NCBI GenBank assembly: GCA_002270565.1
Contig: NQMI01000003.1
Location: 303,331 to 367,330 of the forward strand
Direction: 5' to 3'
From: Stenocarpella maydis
Taxonomy: Eukaryota; Ascomycota; Sordariomycetes; Diaporthales; Diaporthaceae
DNA length: 64,000 nucleotides
Shown: positions 45,731 through 57,000 of the stretch, in pieces
How positions within the stretch are numbered: position 1 is the stretch's first letter
Layout of the letters: the number at the start of each line of letters is the position of its first letter
Made by a program: the position numbers and the translations under genes
Notes under the pieces: model-generated
What the model saw: the letters and a program-made list of their open reading frames with translations, nothing else
What the model was told of the DNA's origin: nothing
Databases searched by the model: none

Positions 45731-47106
45731 TCACGCAAGCTCGGCCGCGCCCTTGACGCACAGCCTCCCGTCCTCGCCCTCGACCCAGACGTGCCACCTG
45801 GCCGCCCTGCCCGGCCGGACGCACACCCTCATCTGCTCCCCCTCGTACACGGGCTGCAGATTCATGTACTCGATGGTGCTGGCGGCGGCGGGCCCGGGAC
45901 ACCCCGCCTCGAGGGCGGCGGACCGAAGGGCAGAGAGCATGAGGACCAGCAAGAGGGGCCCGTGGACGAGGAGCGGGTTCTCGGCGTGTCCGCCCTCGAT
46001 GCCGCGGGCGGCGGCCCGGTCCAGGTGGATGGCGTGGGCGTTGAAGCTGAGGGCGGAGAAGCGGAAGAGGATGAGCTGGGTGGCCGTGAAGGGGGTCACG
46101 TGGGATGGGTCTTGGTAGACTTTTTTTTGGGGGACCACCCGCCCATTCTGGAGTGGTTAGGGATCTTTCTTCTGGTCGATGGGTAGATACATGGGGTAGG
46201 GACAGAAACGTAAACGAATAAATTAACGAGGTTTTTTTTTGGGGGGGGGGCGGATAACGAAAACTCACGCTTTGGTGGCTTCTTGATACCCCTCGGCCTC
46301 TGGCTGCTGCCGCCCCCTGCGGCGGTCAGGAAGACCAGCGTTCGCCGCTCGACGATGGCAGGGCTCGCCTCGACCCTCCGCACGAGCTCGTCGCCGTCGA
46401 CGGCGTCCTCGTCCGTCCACGGCGGGGTGCCGACGGGGCCGTAGCGCCGGACGATGTCGACGAAGACTTTGTCGCCCATGGGATGGATCCCGCCACCGTC
46501 GCCAGAAGCAGCCGCGCCGCCATCGTCACCACCACCACCCTCACCGGCCTGCCTGGCCCAGTGCAGCCTCACGTCCTCGATGCGCTCGACGCACGCGGCG
46601 CGGCGCTTGTCGAGGAGGAGCTGGCGGCCCCAGCCCTCGGCGAAGGAGACGGACCCGCCCGCCCACAGGCGGCGGGTGAAGGGCGGGCCGGGCCAGTGGT
46701 CCGCGTCGGTGCCGTCGGGGAGGAGGGCCGAGGAGGGGTGCGTCGGCGGGAAGTAGACGAGGTGGTGGCCCTGGGGCAAAGGGGAGGCGGGGAGGGAGCC
46801 GGCGCCGCGGTGGATCTTGGGGAGGGTCCAGTGGTCTACGTCGGAGGAGGCTGGCGGTGGGTAGGGGCGGGTGCTGCTGCTGGTTGGGGACGACGAGGAC
46901 GAGGAGAGGATCTGGTCGGCCAGGGTGACGGCGAGGAGGTGCGAGTTGGTCGGGGTGAGGTAGTCGTAGTAGCACCTCGGCGGGCGCGAGAGGAGCTCGT
47001 AGCGCAGGTTTGCGAAGGTCCCTGGGAAGGTGGTTATGCTGCACGTTGCTGTCGCTGTTGGGAGCCTGTGGCGCCATAGTGGGCGCAGGGGGTGGATTGG
47101 CCTCAT
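45731..47106 (-). CDS. HTD2: Mitochondrial 3-hydroxyacyl-thioester dehydratase, Htd2-like
   Basis: Hot-dog-fold dehydratase of mitochondrial type II fatty-acid synthesis, needed for lipoate supply (family knowledge). Two exons, 47106-46269 and 46119-45731, 408 aa. The 149-nt intron (phase 1) ends in an A-run: the acceptor is the AG after eight As at 46121-46128, giving KPPK-LYQDPSHVTPF. The N-terminus is basic and mitochondrial-targeting-like (MRPIHPLRPLWRHRLPT). The N-lobe has DVDHWTLPKIHRGAGSL and GHHLVYFPP..LLPDGTDADH. The C-lobe has ILFRFSALSFNAHAIHLD and LLVHGPLLLVLM, matching Htd2/mesaconyl-CoA hydratase-like relatives; the latter is the alternative name in many fungal annotations. Very GC-rich with Gly/Ser inserts. 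Diverges from the C9-methyltransferase gene over a shared 936-bp promoter. Confidence 0.85.
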
Positions 47107-48042
47107 GGTGTCATGTCCTCCTGGTGATGTTACGGGGTGATCGTTGTTGTTGTGGTGGTTGTTAATGTTGAGGTGGAGAGGGGCTGGTCGGCCGAGGCTA
47201 CATTAGTTTGTGTTTGACCACAATCATGTCAGGTTGCGGCGCCGTTGACCCAATTTTTATACATTTGCTCCCCCCCGTCTTTTAGTCTTTATTTAATCGG
47301 GCGGAGTATTGTATTTATATGAGCTGTTCCTCTGGGACTCTTTCAGCCTCGAGAGGAGGCATCCTTGCAACCTGCAGCGAGTGCCAGGTACGTAGTGTAA
47401 GCACTATCTGATTACATTTATTAGTTGGGGCCGAGTCGTACATACTATGTAGTAGGTCCGTCTTTAGCAAGGTATGAGAAAGATATCAGCCAGCTATAGC
47501 TATCTCTGTCTACCACTGCATACCTACCTACCCACCTAGGCAGGTATATGTACTCAATAGGATGTCTGTGTTACAATATTCGTCTAGCCTTGGGTTTTTA
47601 TACCTCCACTCAGGTATACATACTTAAGTACCTAGGTAGCTTCGGACGGTGCTTCACGTCAACTGGTCCTACCCGGAGTGGGCCTGAGGAGCTAGGGCCA
47701 ATCCCTGGCCCCAATCGAGCTCCCCACGCCAGGTAGGACCCTGAGCTCCCCCTGCCTTCGGCCCTCCTCGAGACAAGACAGACCACGCCAGATAGCACCA
47801 CCAAATAGCCCCCTCGCCCACTTATTTTTTCTTCTTTCTTTTTTGTTCCTCCCTCTGCTCCCACCCGGCATATCTCAAGCAGCGGTCAGGCGAGTTGTCA
47901 TCAGTCTGCTTGTTTGCTTGATTCGCGTTTTCCTTTCTTGTCACTTCCTCGGGTTTCACCCCAATCTCTTCCTCTTCCTCTTCCACCTGGCCTGGCTGGT
48001 GGTCCTCTGCTGCAAACGGCGCGAGGAGCATCTGCCGGCACC
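47107..48042. promoter_or_regulatory. Shared divergent promoter region
   Basis: 936 bp between the divergent Htd2-like and C9-methyltransferase start codons. Contains two CCTAGG palindromes (47534-47540; TACCTAGGTA at 47629-47638), several TACCTACC steps and a CT-rich leader on the right. Confidence 0.55.
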
Positions 48043-49817
48043 ATGTCGAAACCACAGAGCACCAACGGCTCAGAGTCCGAGTTCGAGTTCATCGGGACTC
48101 CCAAGGCTCCAAGTCCCTCCTTCGAGAAGTTCGAGGAGTGTGGCGTGAGAACCACCTCGGTATGTCCTCTCCACAAGCTCGCCCTCGCCCACGCCCTGGC
48201 CTCTGACCGGCACCTCCACAGTATCCAGCAATCAAGAACGCCCCCTTGCCAGCCGATGCCGCCGGCAACGATAGCTTCTCCCTGACAGCCCTGGCCTTTG
48301 TCCTCGGCGTTCCTCCTTTCTGGCTGTCATGGAAGGTCGGCGGTGGCAACAAGACCGCTCTGTTCTTTGCCCTCTTCACCACCATCCCCCTGCTCGCCGC
48401 CTTCTGGCTGGTCGTCTCCTCCATTAGCCCTCGCAAGAACGAGAAGGCCCGCTATCCCGGCCGCCCCGTCGAGCACTACCTCGCCTTCAAGAAGCCCGCC
48501 GACCAGGCAAAGTACCATGGCAAGAACAAGATCCCCATGGAGACATTCCACGAAATGTACTTTGACGGAGACGTCGACTTCAACGGCGACTGCCTCGAGA
48601 TCATGGAGTACAGACACGACTGGGCCACCTTCCGCTTCACCATCAGCCTGATCAAGTTCTTCCTCACCGGCATGATTCCCGAGATGCTCATGCACACGAG
48701 GTCCCAAGGTGACTCCTGCCCATTCCCGACGTCCGCCCCTCTCCGGCGGCTGTGCTGACACGACATCGCAAACAGACGAGGAGCAGGTTCGCGACCACTA
48801 CGACCGTGGCGACGACTTCTACGCCTGGTTCTTAGGGCCCCGTATGATCTACACCTCTGGGATCATCTCTGATGTAAATGCTGAGGAGAGCCTCGAGCAG
48901 CTCCAGGATAATAAGCTGGCCATTGTGTGTGAAAAGATCGGTCTCGAGCAGGGCGAGCGACTCCTGGATATCGGCTGTGGCTGGGGCACTCTTGCCCGCT
49001 TTGCCAGTGCCAACTACGGCGCCAGGGCTACCGGCATCACGCTTGGTCGCAATCAGACGGCTTGGGGCAACAATGCTTTGCGCAAGGTCGGCGTTCCTGA
49101 GGAACAGAGCAACATCCTGTGCATGGACTACCGAGATATTCCGGTCCCCGAGGGCGGCTACAACAAGATCACCTGTCTGGAGATGGCCGAACACGTCGGT
49201 GTGCGTCACTTCTCCAAGTTCCTGAAGCAGGTTCACGACATGCTGGACGACGATGGCGTCTTCTTCCTTCAGATTGCTGGTCTCCGAAAGTCCTGGCAAT
49301 ATGAGGACCTTATCTGGGGTCTATTCATGAACAAGTACATTTTCCCGGGTGCCGATGCTTCCACTCCCCTGGGATGGTTCGTCGACAAGCTGGAGGGTGC
49401 TGGATTTGAGATCAAGCACATCGATACTATCGGCGTGCACTACTCTGCCACGCTCTGGAGGTGGTACAGAAACTGGATGGCGAACAAGGATAAGGTCGAG
49501 GCCAAGTATGGGAGCAGGTGGTTCCGGGTAAGCAACTCAAGGAATTTGCTTCCGCCTATTGCTCCTGGGCATATACTGATACCCTTTCCCAGATCTGGGA
49601 GTACTTCCTTGCATATTCGACCATCATCTCCCGACAGGGCAGCGCCACGTGCTACCAGATCACTCTGGTCAAGAACATCAATTCTACCCATCGTGTCGAG
49701 GGTATCAACACACAATACGGCCTGGCCGGCGCCCTAGCCGCGGCAAAGTTCGACCTCAAGGCCTGGCAAGAGGCAAACGCCACCCTGTTCCCACAGGCCT
49801 CTACCCCTGACCAGTAG
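48043..49817 (+). CDS. mts1: Sphingolipid C9-methyltransferase
   Basis: Transfers a methyl group from S-adenosylmethionine to C9 of the sphingoid base of fungal glucosylceramide, in the ER membrane. Exons 48043-48159, 48222-48708, 48776-49527, 49593-49817; introns of 62, 67 and 65 nt (phases 0, 1 and 0); 526 aa. Two N-terminal transmembrane segments (SLTALAFVLGVPPFWLSW and ALFFALFTTIPLLAAFWLV), then a cyclopropane-fatty-acid-synthase-like methyltransferase domain: DHYDRGDDFYAWFLGPRMIYTSG, SAM motif I LLDIGCGWGTLARFA, ITCLEMAEHVG, FLQIAGLR. A complete, family-typical protein with all splice phases matching. Methylated glucosylceramides matter for membrane order and plant-defensin sensitivity in fungi (known of the pathway). 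Confidence 0.95.
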
Positions 49818-51393
49818 GAAAGACTGGTGGACGTGGATACAGCTCTAACTGACAACAAGTTTCTCCGGGTCTGAGGATGACCCCATGTGGACGAGGGCTT
49901 AGTGTTCTCACTGGATGGTGCTTGTATCAAGCAAAGCCTTGTACGCCATCCGGCGAGGACACGGACGCTCTGGCTGTTCGCTGTGATGAACAGGTCGACT
50001 CGGCCATGTAGGTTATGGATTTAGACGACATGATGATGATGATGAGGTTCTTAAAAGGCATCATTAGAGTGTGTAATGCAGCGGGCGGTTCGTCATTTAG
50101 TCTAATGACTGAGAAAGGATATATGACTGAAAATGGATTATGCTCACGCCCCCACAATCGCCGACCGGTATCAAAGTCGAAGCCCGGACCCGCCAAGTAT
50201 ATGCTACATTTTTGTCTACCCCTTCCCCCGTTGTCTTGCCCCTTTGTTAGCATGGACCCAGTTCTTGATATAAATGCGACCATCACAGATGAGACGGCAG
50301 CTTTACACCAAACGGGGAGATCGCGGACTTGGCGAGCGTGTTAACCCAAGCTTGGAGGAGTCTTGCAGCGTACAGCTTATACTGAAAGGCTCAGCCCTTA
50401 GCAGATATTGTACAAATATCGCGATGTGCAGTTCTCAGCATATACATCTACCTTGATCGAGTCACCATCTCAAATTAATTCACGGGTGCGTATATCCTTC
50501 CTCGTTTGTTCATCCTGTCCGCTAAGCAGCAGCCACATATACCTCCCTGCTGCCACAAAATCGCAGTTGTGGGGCCGTACCATCCTTTCTTCATAATGGA
50601 CCTCTTGTGTCTTGGGCGGTTCCATCATTATATTTCTTTCAAGATAGCCGGAAACCGAGCTAATGTTAACCAACCCCCCCCCCCCCAANACAGCCCCAAG
50701 GTCGCGCCTCACTTTAGCACCACGGACGCGACCGACGACGAGGCGTCTCTTCATATGCCGGCGGGACGCAACAGATCCGCGGGCCTCGGGGGCCCTGCCC
50801 TCGCCTTGGGGGGGGGAGGGGGGAGGGGGGAGGCAGTGGGAAGGCCCTGAGGTATCCTCGCCACGTGCTGGAGCCTCGCCGGGGCGTTGCTGATCTCGGC
50901 GTTGCTGATCTCAGCGTCCTGGTTCCGTCATCCTGGCTCGCAGAACAAGGCCTCCACGCTTGGTCTTACCGCATGGCTTTTATTTCCATAGGTGCCAGGT
51001 TTATTACAAGAACGAACGAGTTGGAGGTATATTAATCCGTAATAACAGCTTTAAGAGGTTTCTACCCGGGACGGAGTGTTTGTATTTTTCCTTCCTTTTC
51101 GTTTTCGTTTTCCCTTTTTTTCTCTCGGAAATACTCTCATGGTCTCGGGCCTAGGGTGAGAGAATCCTTGTGTGCAGCAAGGAGCATTTTGGGAGACCCA
51201 GTGTTTCTAAGGAGTCAATTTTCTTGGCGACCATCACGGGCATTTGGGACTCTGTTGAAAACATAAGCGAGCCAATCAATACATTCACAGACCAGGGTCG
51301 TTGACATAAACAGTCATTGAAAATGTGCTGCTCACCACATGCATTTACAACCAAACAAGGCACCAAACCAAGGATGCTTCCGAGCCACCATAC
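49818..51393. other. Intergenic, no gene seen
   Basis: Contains an N at 50689 next to a C-run, and purine G-runs at about 50808-50830. Small frames without recognisable domains. Confidence 0.55.
50689..50689. other. Ambiguous base (1 N) after a C homopolymer
   Basis: A single N two bases after a 13-base C-run, probably a low-quality homopolymer call. Confidence 0.95.
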
Positions 51394-53364
51394 ATGATGA
51401 ATCCTACACATACGGCGCAACCAATTTACCAAACCCTGGATTCAACCGTCTCAGAAATCCGAGTGATAAGACTACAACAAGGCTCTGGTTATGAGGATCT
51501 AAGATGCACGCTGGAGACTGTTTCACTGGATGACCAACCTGAATTTCATGCTCTCTCCTACGTCTGGGGTACTGAACCCGCGAAGGACCATCTCGACATC
51601 AGCGGTAACAAACTTTTAGTTGCACCACGTTTAGCCACAGTATTGCTGCACCTCCGCCACCACCATTACGACCATCTAGAGCTCCATTCGATACCGTTAT
51701 GGATCGATGCGATCTGCATCAACCAGGCTGATATTGGGGAGCGGGCCCAGCAGGTTCGTCTCATGCAGAGGATTTATGGCCAGGCTTCCCGTGTTCTGGT
51801 CTGGATTGGCGGAGGGGACGAGTTCTCTGATGCTGCGATGGACTGGATCAATGATCCGGCATTTCCAGCTTCTTTAGAGGAGATCAAAACCGCCTCAAGA
51901 GCACCTACTGCGGAAGAGGTCAGAATCAGCACCATTACTCGTTACGACCTCGAATACAGGCCGTATTGGACGAGAGCTTGGACCTTGCAAGAATTCGTGC
52001 TTGCGACTCAAGATCCAGTCGTACTCTGTGGCTCCACGGTGATGCTTTGGTCGTGGTACCAACAATGCGCCAGCTTCAGAAACTTGTGGGCAAACCAGAT
52101 GTCGTTCCCCCCGGTGGCATTTAACTGGCGTGCAATCGTGCAGGACGCGATGCGTCATAATCATCGAGGGCCCATGGTCAGCACCCAGAGACATCGTGGG
52201 ATACGAGAATACTACCAGGAAAATGGTTCAGTCTCACTAGCCTTGGCACTGGGCCAAAGTATCTACCTTGGTGCTACCGACCCCCGGGATCTTATCTACG
52301 GTGTCCTGGGTCTGGTCCCACATCACGAGAGGGCTTTGGTACATGTTGACTACGAAGTCCCCCCCGAACGACTATTTACAGCCACTACGGCTGCGATATG
52401 GACTTCAGGCACACCCGGGCTGATCGGCCAAATTATACCCCGTCTTCTCTCTGCCGGCTGGACACATGACAAGTCGAAAGTGCCGTCATGGGTGCCTGAC
52501 GTGCTAAACAAGACAGAAACGCGGCGTGCTCATTGGGAGTGGATCGGAAGCTTCCAACCCTTGGAAGAGTTGATACCTTGGGAGTGGCGGCCCGAGACAC
52601 AAGCAGGCATCCGCGTTGAAGGGAGCATCTTAACCATAAGTGCCATCCAGTTTGACAACATCGCAGAGACTTTGTACGTGGATTTCAACCACGGATGGGG
52701 AGCCCCGTTCCGGCGCGGAAAGACGCCCGAAGTCGAGGTGGATATCGAGCCTCTCCAGAAGATAGAAGCCATGGCACAAAGAGGATTCAGCATCCCTATC
52801 CCTGCTTCAGGTCGTCTGGCGCCTTTTCTATTCATGCGGGACGAGTTGCCCATTTTTAGCGCATTGACGGCCTGGGAAGAGGATGATGGTTGTTTCGACC
52901 ATGACCGGGCTGCCCGTCGGCGTGCTCGGCTCGAGGACTGGGAGGGCGATGGATGGTTACCGGGAATGCCAAGAAGTAAGCCAAAGCTGTGGGAGATTCT
53001 TCTGGGTCGGCAGGACATCCCCGAAGATTGGAAGATGGCTTGTTCCCCCGAGCTGCGGAACGATTTACCTATGCTAGAGGCAGCAGTCCTGGAACCTCTT
53101 CTCAGGGCTATCAGGAGGAAACTGGACCAAAAAAGGGTCTTCACAACTCGTTGTGGGTTCCTAGGCGTAGGTACAAAATATGTGGAGGCTGGCGATGTCA
53201 TCGCCCTCATAGCGGGCATGACGATGATGTATGTCTTGAGGCCATTTCGTGATGGCTACCGCATGGTGGGCTTTGCAGACATTTCGGGTCTGATGGACTG
53301 GGACGATTTCGACGAGGCGATGGCGGCGGGTACATTACACGAGGAGAGGATGAAGATTTACTGA
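51394..53364 (+). CDS. HET-domain (heterokaryon incompatibility) protein
   Basis: Single uninterrupted exon, 656 aa from ATG 51394 (51397 is an equally good neighbouring ATG; codons upstream to 51325 lack an in-frame ATG). The HET domain fills about 30-200 with its three signature blocks in order: FHALSYVWGTEP, LWIDAICINQADIGERAQQV..M..IY, and PYWTRAWTLQEFVLA. A later block (ATDPRDLIYGVLGLV) is also typical, and the C-terminus carries the family's RRKLDQKRVFTTRCGFLGVG...GDVIALIAG segment. HET domains trigger allorecognition cell death in heterokaryons and have a TIR-related fold (established). The partner locus or ligand of this one is unknown; many fungal HET genes have no demonstrated incompatibility role. 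Confidence 0.93.
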   Translation: MMNPTHTAQPIYQTLDSTVSEIRVIRLQQGSGYEDLRCTLETVSLDDQPEFHALSYVWGTEPAKDHLDISGNKLLVAPRLATVLLHLRHHHYDHLELHSIPLWIDAICINQADIGERAQQVRLMQRIYGQASRVLVWIGGGDEFSDAAMDWINDPAFPASLEEIKTASRAPTAEEVRISTITRYDLEYRPYWTRAWTLQEFVLATQDPVVLCGSTVMLWSWYQQCASFRNLWANQMSFPPVAFNWRAIVQDAMRHNHRGPMVSTQRHRGIREYYQENGSVSLALALGQSIYLGATDPRDLIYGVLGLVPHHERALVHVDYEVPPERLFTATTAAIWTSGTPGLIGQIIPRLLSAGWTHDKSKVPSWVPDVLNKTETRRAHWEWIGSFQPLEELIPWEWRPETQAGIRVEGSILTISAIQFDNIAETLYVDFNHGWGAPFRRGKTPEVEVDIEPLQKIEAMAQRGFSIPIPASGRLAPFLFMRDELPIFSALTAWEEDDGCFDHDRAARRRARLEDWEGDGWLPGMPRSKPKLWEILLGRQDIPEDWKMACSPELRNDLPMLEAAVLEPLLRAIRRKLDQKRVFTTRCGFLGVGTKYVEAGDVIALIAGMTMMYVLRPFRDGYRMVGFADISGLMDWDDFDEAMAAGTLHEERMKIY

Positions 53365-54009
53365 CAAGGTGCCTGACCTCTCCAGTGTGTTGGTCTCACT
53401 CGGGGAGAATTATAACTCGACGGGCGAGATAACAATGATTTTGCATTACATCTCCCTCCTTATTCTGGACGCACTACCTACCTATAGCCTAGGTAGGCTG
53501 CCTACTTAAGGTAGGCAGGTAGTTGGTCGTCGTCTAAGTGGCAGTCACGGAGGCGAGTGGAGCCTCGGGTTGGGCAGTCGCAGCCCCAGCCCCAGCCCCA
53601 CGGGATGGCCCAGCCGGGCACATGCTAAGGCCAAAGGGGGACAACCGACGCAGCAGCCATCTCGCTAGGCTACGCAACCTCCAGAAGCTGTCCAGTTCGC
53701 TCTGCCTTGCCCTGGCCTGCCAATCACGCCCAACCTCCATCTCCTATTTGCTTCCTCTCCTCTTCAACCTCTCGGTGCTATCGTGCCTTCGCATCGCGTG
53801 GCGCCTTGTGATTTTGGTGGGAGCCACCCGCAATAGAGCTCTTCCATAGAGCGTCGTTACTTTTTTTTGACTTTCAGTACCCTGTCTGTTCCCTGAGGCC
53901 CCCCTCGCCATCGTCATCTGGCACAGATCCGCCACCAGCCACTCTCTCTTGCGACAGCCTCGCTCGTCCATCCCGGCCACTCCCCCTTCCCCTGGGAGAC
54001 GGCGGCATC
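53365..54009. promoter_or_regulatory. Pan1 upstream region
   Basis: 645 bp between HET stop and Pan1 ATG. Has GCCTAGGTAGG at about 53487-53497 inside a dyad of CTACCT/AGGTAG steps (53474-53522), then a CT-rich leader. Confidence 0.5.
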
Positions 54010-57000
54010 ATGTACTCCCAGTCCAATTCCTTCCTCGGCGGAGGCAACAGCTTCCGCCCTGGATCGCAGCCACAGCAGCAGCAGCAGCAGCAGCAATATG
54101 GCAACTCCTTCGGCCAGCCCGGACAGCAGCCAAGTCCGTTCGCTCCTCAGCCCACCGGCTACGGTCAACCACAGGCTCCTCTTCAACAGCAGTTCACCGG
54201 ATACCCGGGCCTGCAGCAACCGCAGCCTCAAGCACCCGGCCAGCTTCAGCCTCAGTTCACCGGCTTCCCCGGCCAGGCTGCTCAGCAGCAGCAGCCTTTC
54301 CAGACCGGCGCTCCGCCGCCAATGCCTGCGATCCCCCAGCAGTTTCAGCAACAGTTTCAACAGCAGCAGCAGCAGCAGCCTCAGGGCTCCTTCAATGCCA
54401 CTCCCACGCAGACCCAACAGCAGCAACCTGCCTCTCAGCAGCCGCCGCCGCCCCCGATGAAGCCCCAGCCAACTGGCTTCAGCCAAATGGCAGCGTCCTT
54501 CCGCACGGGCGGTGCCCCGGCAGCCGCTCCCAGCAGCGCCCCGGCACCCAAATCCAACAAGATCCCTAATATCCGGCTGAGCTTCATCACGGCGGCTGAT
54601 CAGGTCAAGTTCGAGACTCTGTTCAAGTCTGCGGTGGGCGACAACGACACCACCATGTCAGGCGAGAAGGCGAGGGACCTGCTGATGCGGTCGAGGCTCG
54701 ACGGAGATGCACTGTCACATATCTGGTATGTCGATGGAGGGAAAGCTTCCCCAAAGGATGCGCGGGGCTAATCATGCCACAATAGGACTTTGGCGGATAC
54801 TACACGTTCCGGGCAGCTTCACTTTCCCGAGTTCGCTCTGGCTATGTACCTCTGCAATCTCAAGATGACTGGCCGGCAACTGCCTGCTCAGCTCCCCGAT
54901 GTTATTAAGAATGAGGTCTCTAGCATGGTCGATATAATCAACTTTAACACAGCCGAGGAGGCGGCAAACAGCGCCCCGCGACAGAACACCGCGACGCCGC
55001 CCACGATTCAGGCCCCTCAGCCACAAGCATCCAACTCCCAGCTATTACAGAATCAGATGACAGGCTTCCCTCAACAACAGCAGGCTCAGCAAACTGGGTT
55101 TGCGCCGCAGCCCACAGGCCTCCAGCCCCAGCAGACCGGTTTCCCCGGTGCTCCTCAGGCCACCGGATACAACGGACCGAGGCCGCCAATGCCCCCTATG
55201 CCTACCGGATACGGGTCGAACTTGTCACCCGGCGGCATGGCGGCGCCCCTGAATGCACAGCCCACGGGGATGCCCGGCCAATGGGGCCTTGTGAATGCTC
55301 CAGCTTCTGGCCTCCCGAACATCGACGCCCTACAGGCCAGGATGATGCCACAGCAAGGACGCGAGCAGCAAAACTTCACAACTGCGGGTCTGCAAGGCAA
55401 TGCGGTGATCCCATGGGCTATCACCAAGGAAGAAAAGAAGAGATACGACCAGTTGTTCAACGCCTGGGATGGCCTTCACAAGGGATTTATTAGTGGTGAC
55501 GCGGCTATTGAGATCTTTGGCCAGAGTGGTCTTGAGAAGCCTGACCTGGAGCGTGTCTGGACCCTCGCTGACCACGGTAACAAGGGCAGGCTGAATTTGG
55601 ATGAATTCGCGGTTGCCATGCACTTGATCTACCGCAAGCTCAACGGATACCCCCTGCCGAACCAGCTGCCTCCCGAGCTTGTGCCACCGTCCACCAGGAA
55701 CTTTGGCCAGGCTATCGGCACACTCAAAAACATGTTGAACGACGAGTCCGAACAACGAAAGAACTCTGGTGCTGCACTGCTCCCACAAAAAACTGGTGTT
55801 AGCTATCTCAAGACCCACTCATTCCGCGGCGCCGGTGCTGGTTTTGGCGGCGGGCGCAAGGATGCCACCGTCTTCAAGAACAATGATGAAGCCATTGGCT
55901 ATCGGTCCAGTGCCCGCCGTAGAATGGGCGGCGGCTCGTCCCCTCGGCCGGAATCACCCGCATCTGTAGGATCCAACGAGGAATTGTCACTGGATCAGCT
56001 TCGCAAGAAGATCCGAGAGAAGCAGGTCATCCTGGACTCGTTGGACTTCAAGGACGAGAAGAATATGGAAGAAGATGATGTACTGGACCGCCGAGACCGC
56101 CGAGAGGCTGAAGAACTGTACCGCCGTATTCGCAGGACGCAAGAGGACGTTGACGCACACCCTGATGCCCAGGTGACTGGCGGAGATTCGGAAGCGGAAA
56201 GGCGGGCTCTCAAGCGACAGCTCCAGAATTTTACTGACAAGATCCCCGACCTCGCATCACAGGTCAGGAAGACGGAGAAGGCCATCGCCGACGCCCGTCT
56301 TGAGCTGTTCCGCCTGAGAGACGCCAAAGCGCACCCAGGCAGTGCCAGCAATATAGTTGGCACCGGCCCTGGCGGTGCCATCACCGAGTCTGACAGGCTT
56401 AAGGCCCGAGCCAAGGCCATGATGCAGCAACGCACGGCAGCGCTCACGGGCAGGAAGATCGAGACTAGTGTCGATGATGAGGATGCACCCAAGCGCCTGG
56501 AAGCGGAGAACCTCAAAATCCGGACCGAGAAAGAGAACAATGAGCGCATGGTCCGCGATGTTGAAGACAGTGTCCGCGACTTTGCGAAGGGCCTCGAGGA
56601 CGCTCTCAAGGATGGTGTACCAAGTGCTTCGAACGAACACGAGAAGCGGAGATGGGAAGACGCTCTTGGTGTGGAGGACGAGGTCAGAGACTTCATCTTT
56701 GATCTCCAGAGGGAGAGCAGGGCAGCACGTGTGCGCAACCAGGACCGCCGAAGGGAAGCACCCGCTTCTACCCCTCAGCCCAGTCGGGCCGCTGATACAG
56801 CGAGCCCCGTTGAGAGCCCTTCCGCGGCCTCTAGAAACGCTACACCGACTGCTGGAGGGTCGTACTCGGCCTACAAGACGCCGGAGGAGCGGGCAGCGTT
56901 CATTAGACAACAAGCTGAGCAACGTATGGCCGAGCGTCTCGCAGCCCTTGGAATCAAGGCCCCGACGAAGCCCGGCGAAACGGCCGCCCAGCGGATAGAG

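Noticed and set aside
53914..54486. Leucine-rich minus frame opposite the start of Pan1
   Set aside because: Antisense of the CAG/CCN-rich Pan1 N-terminus.
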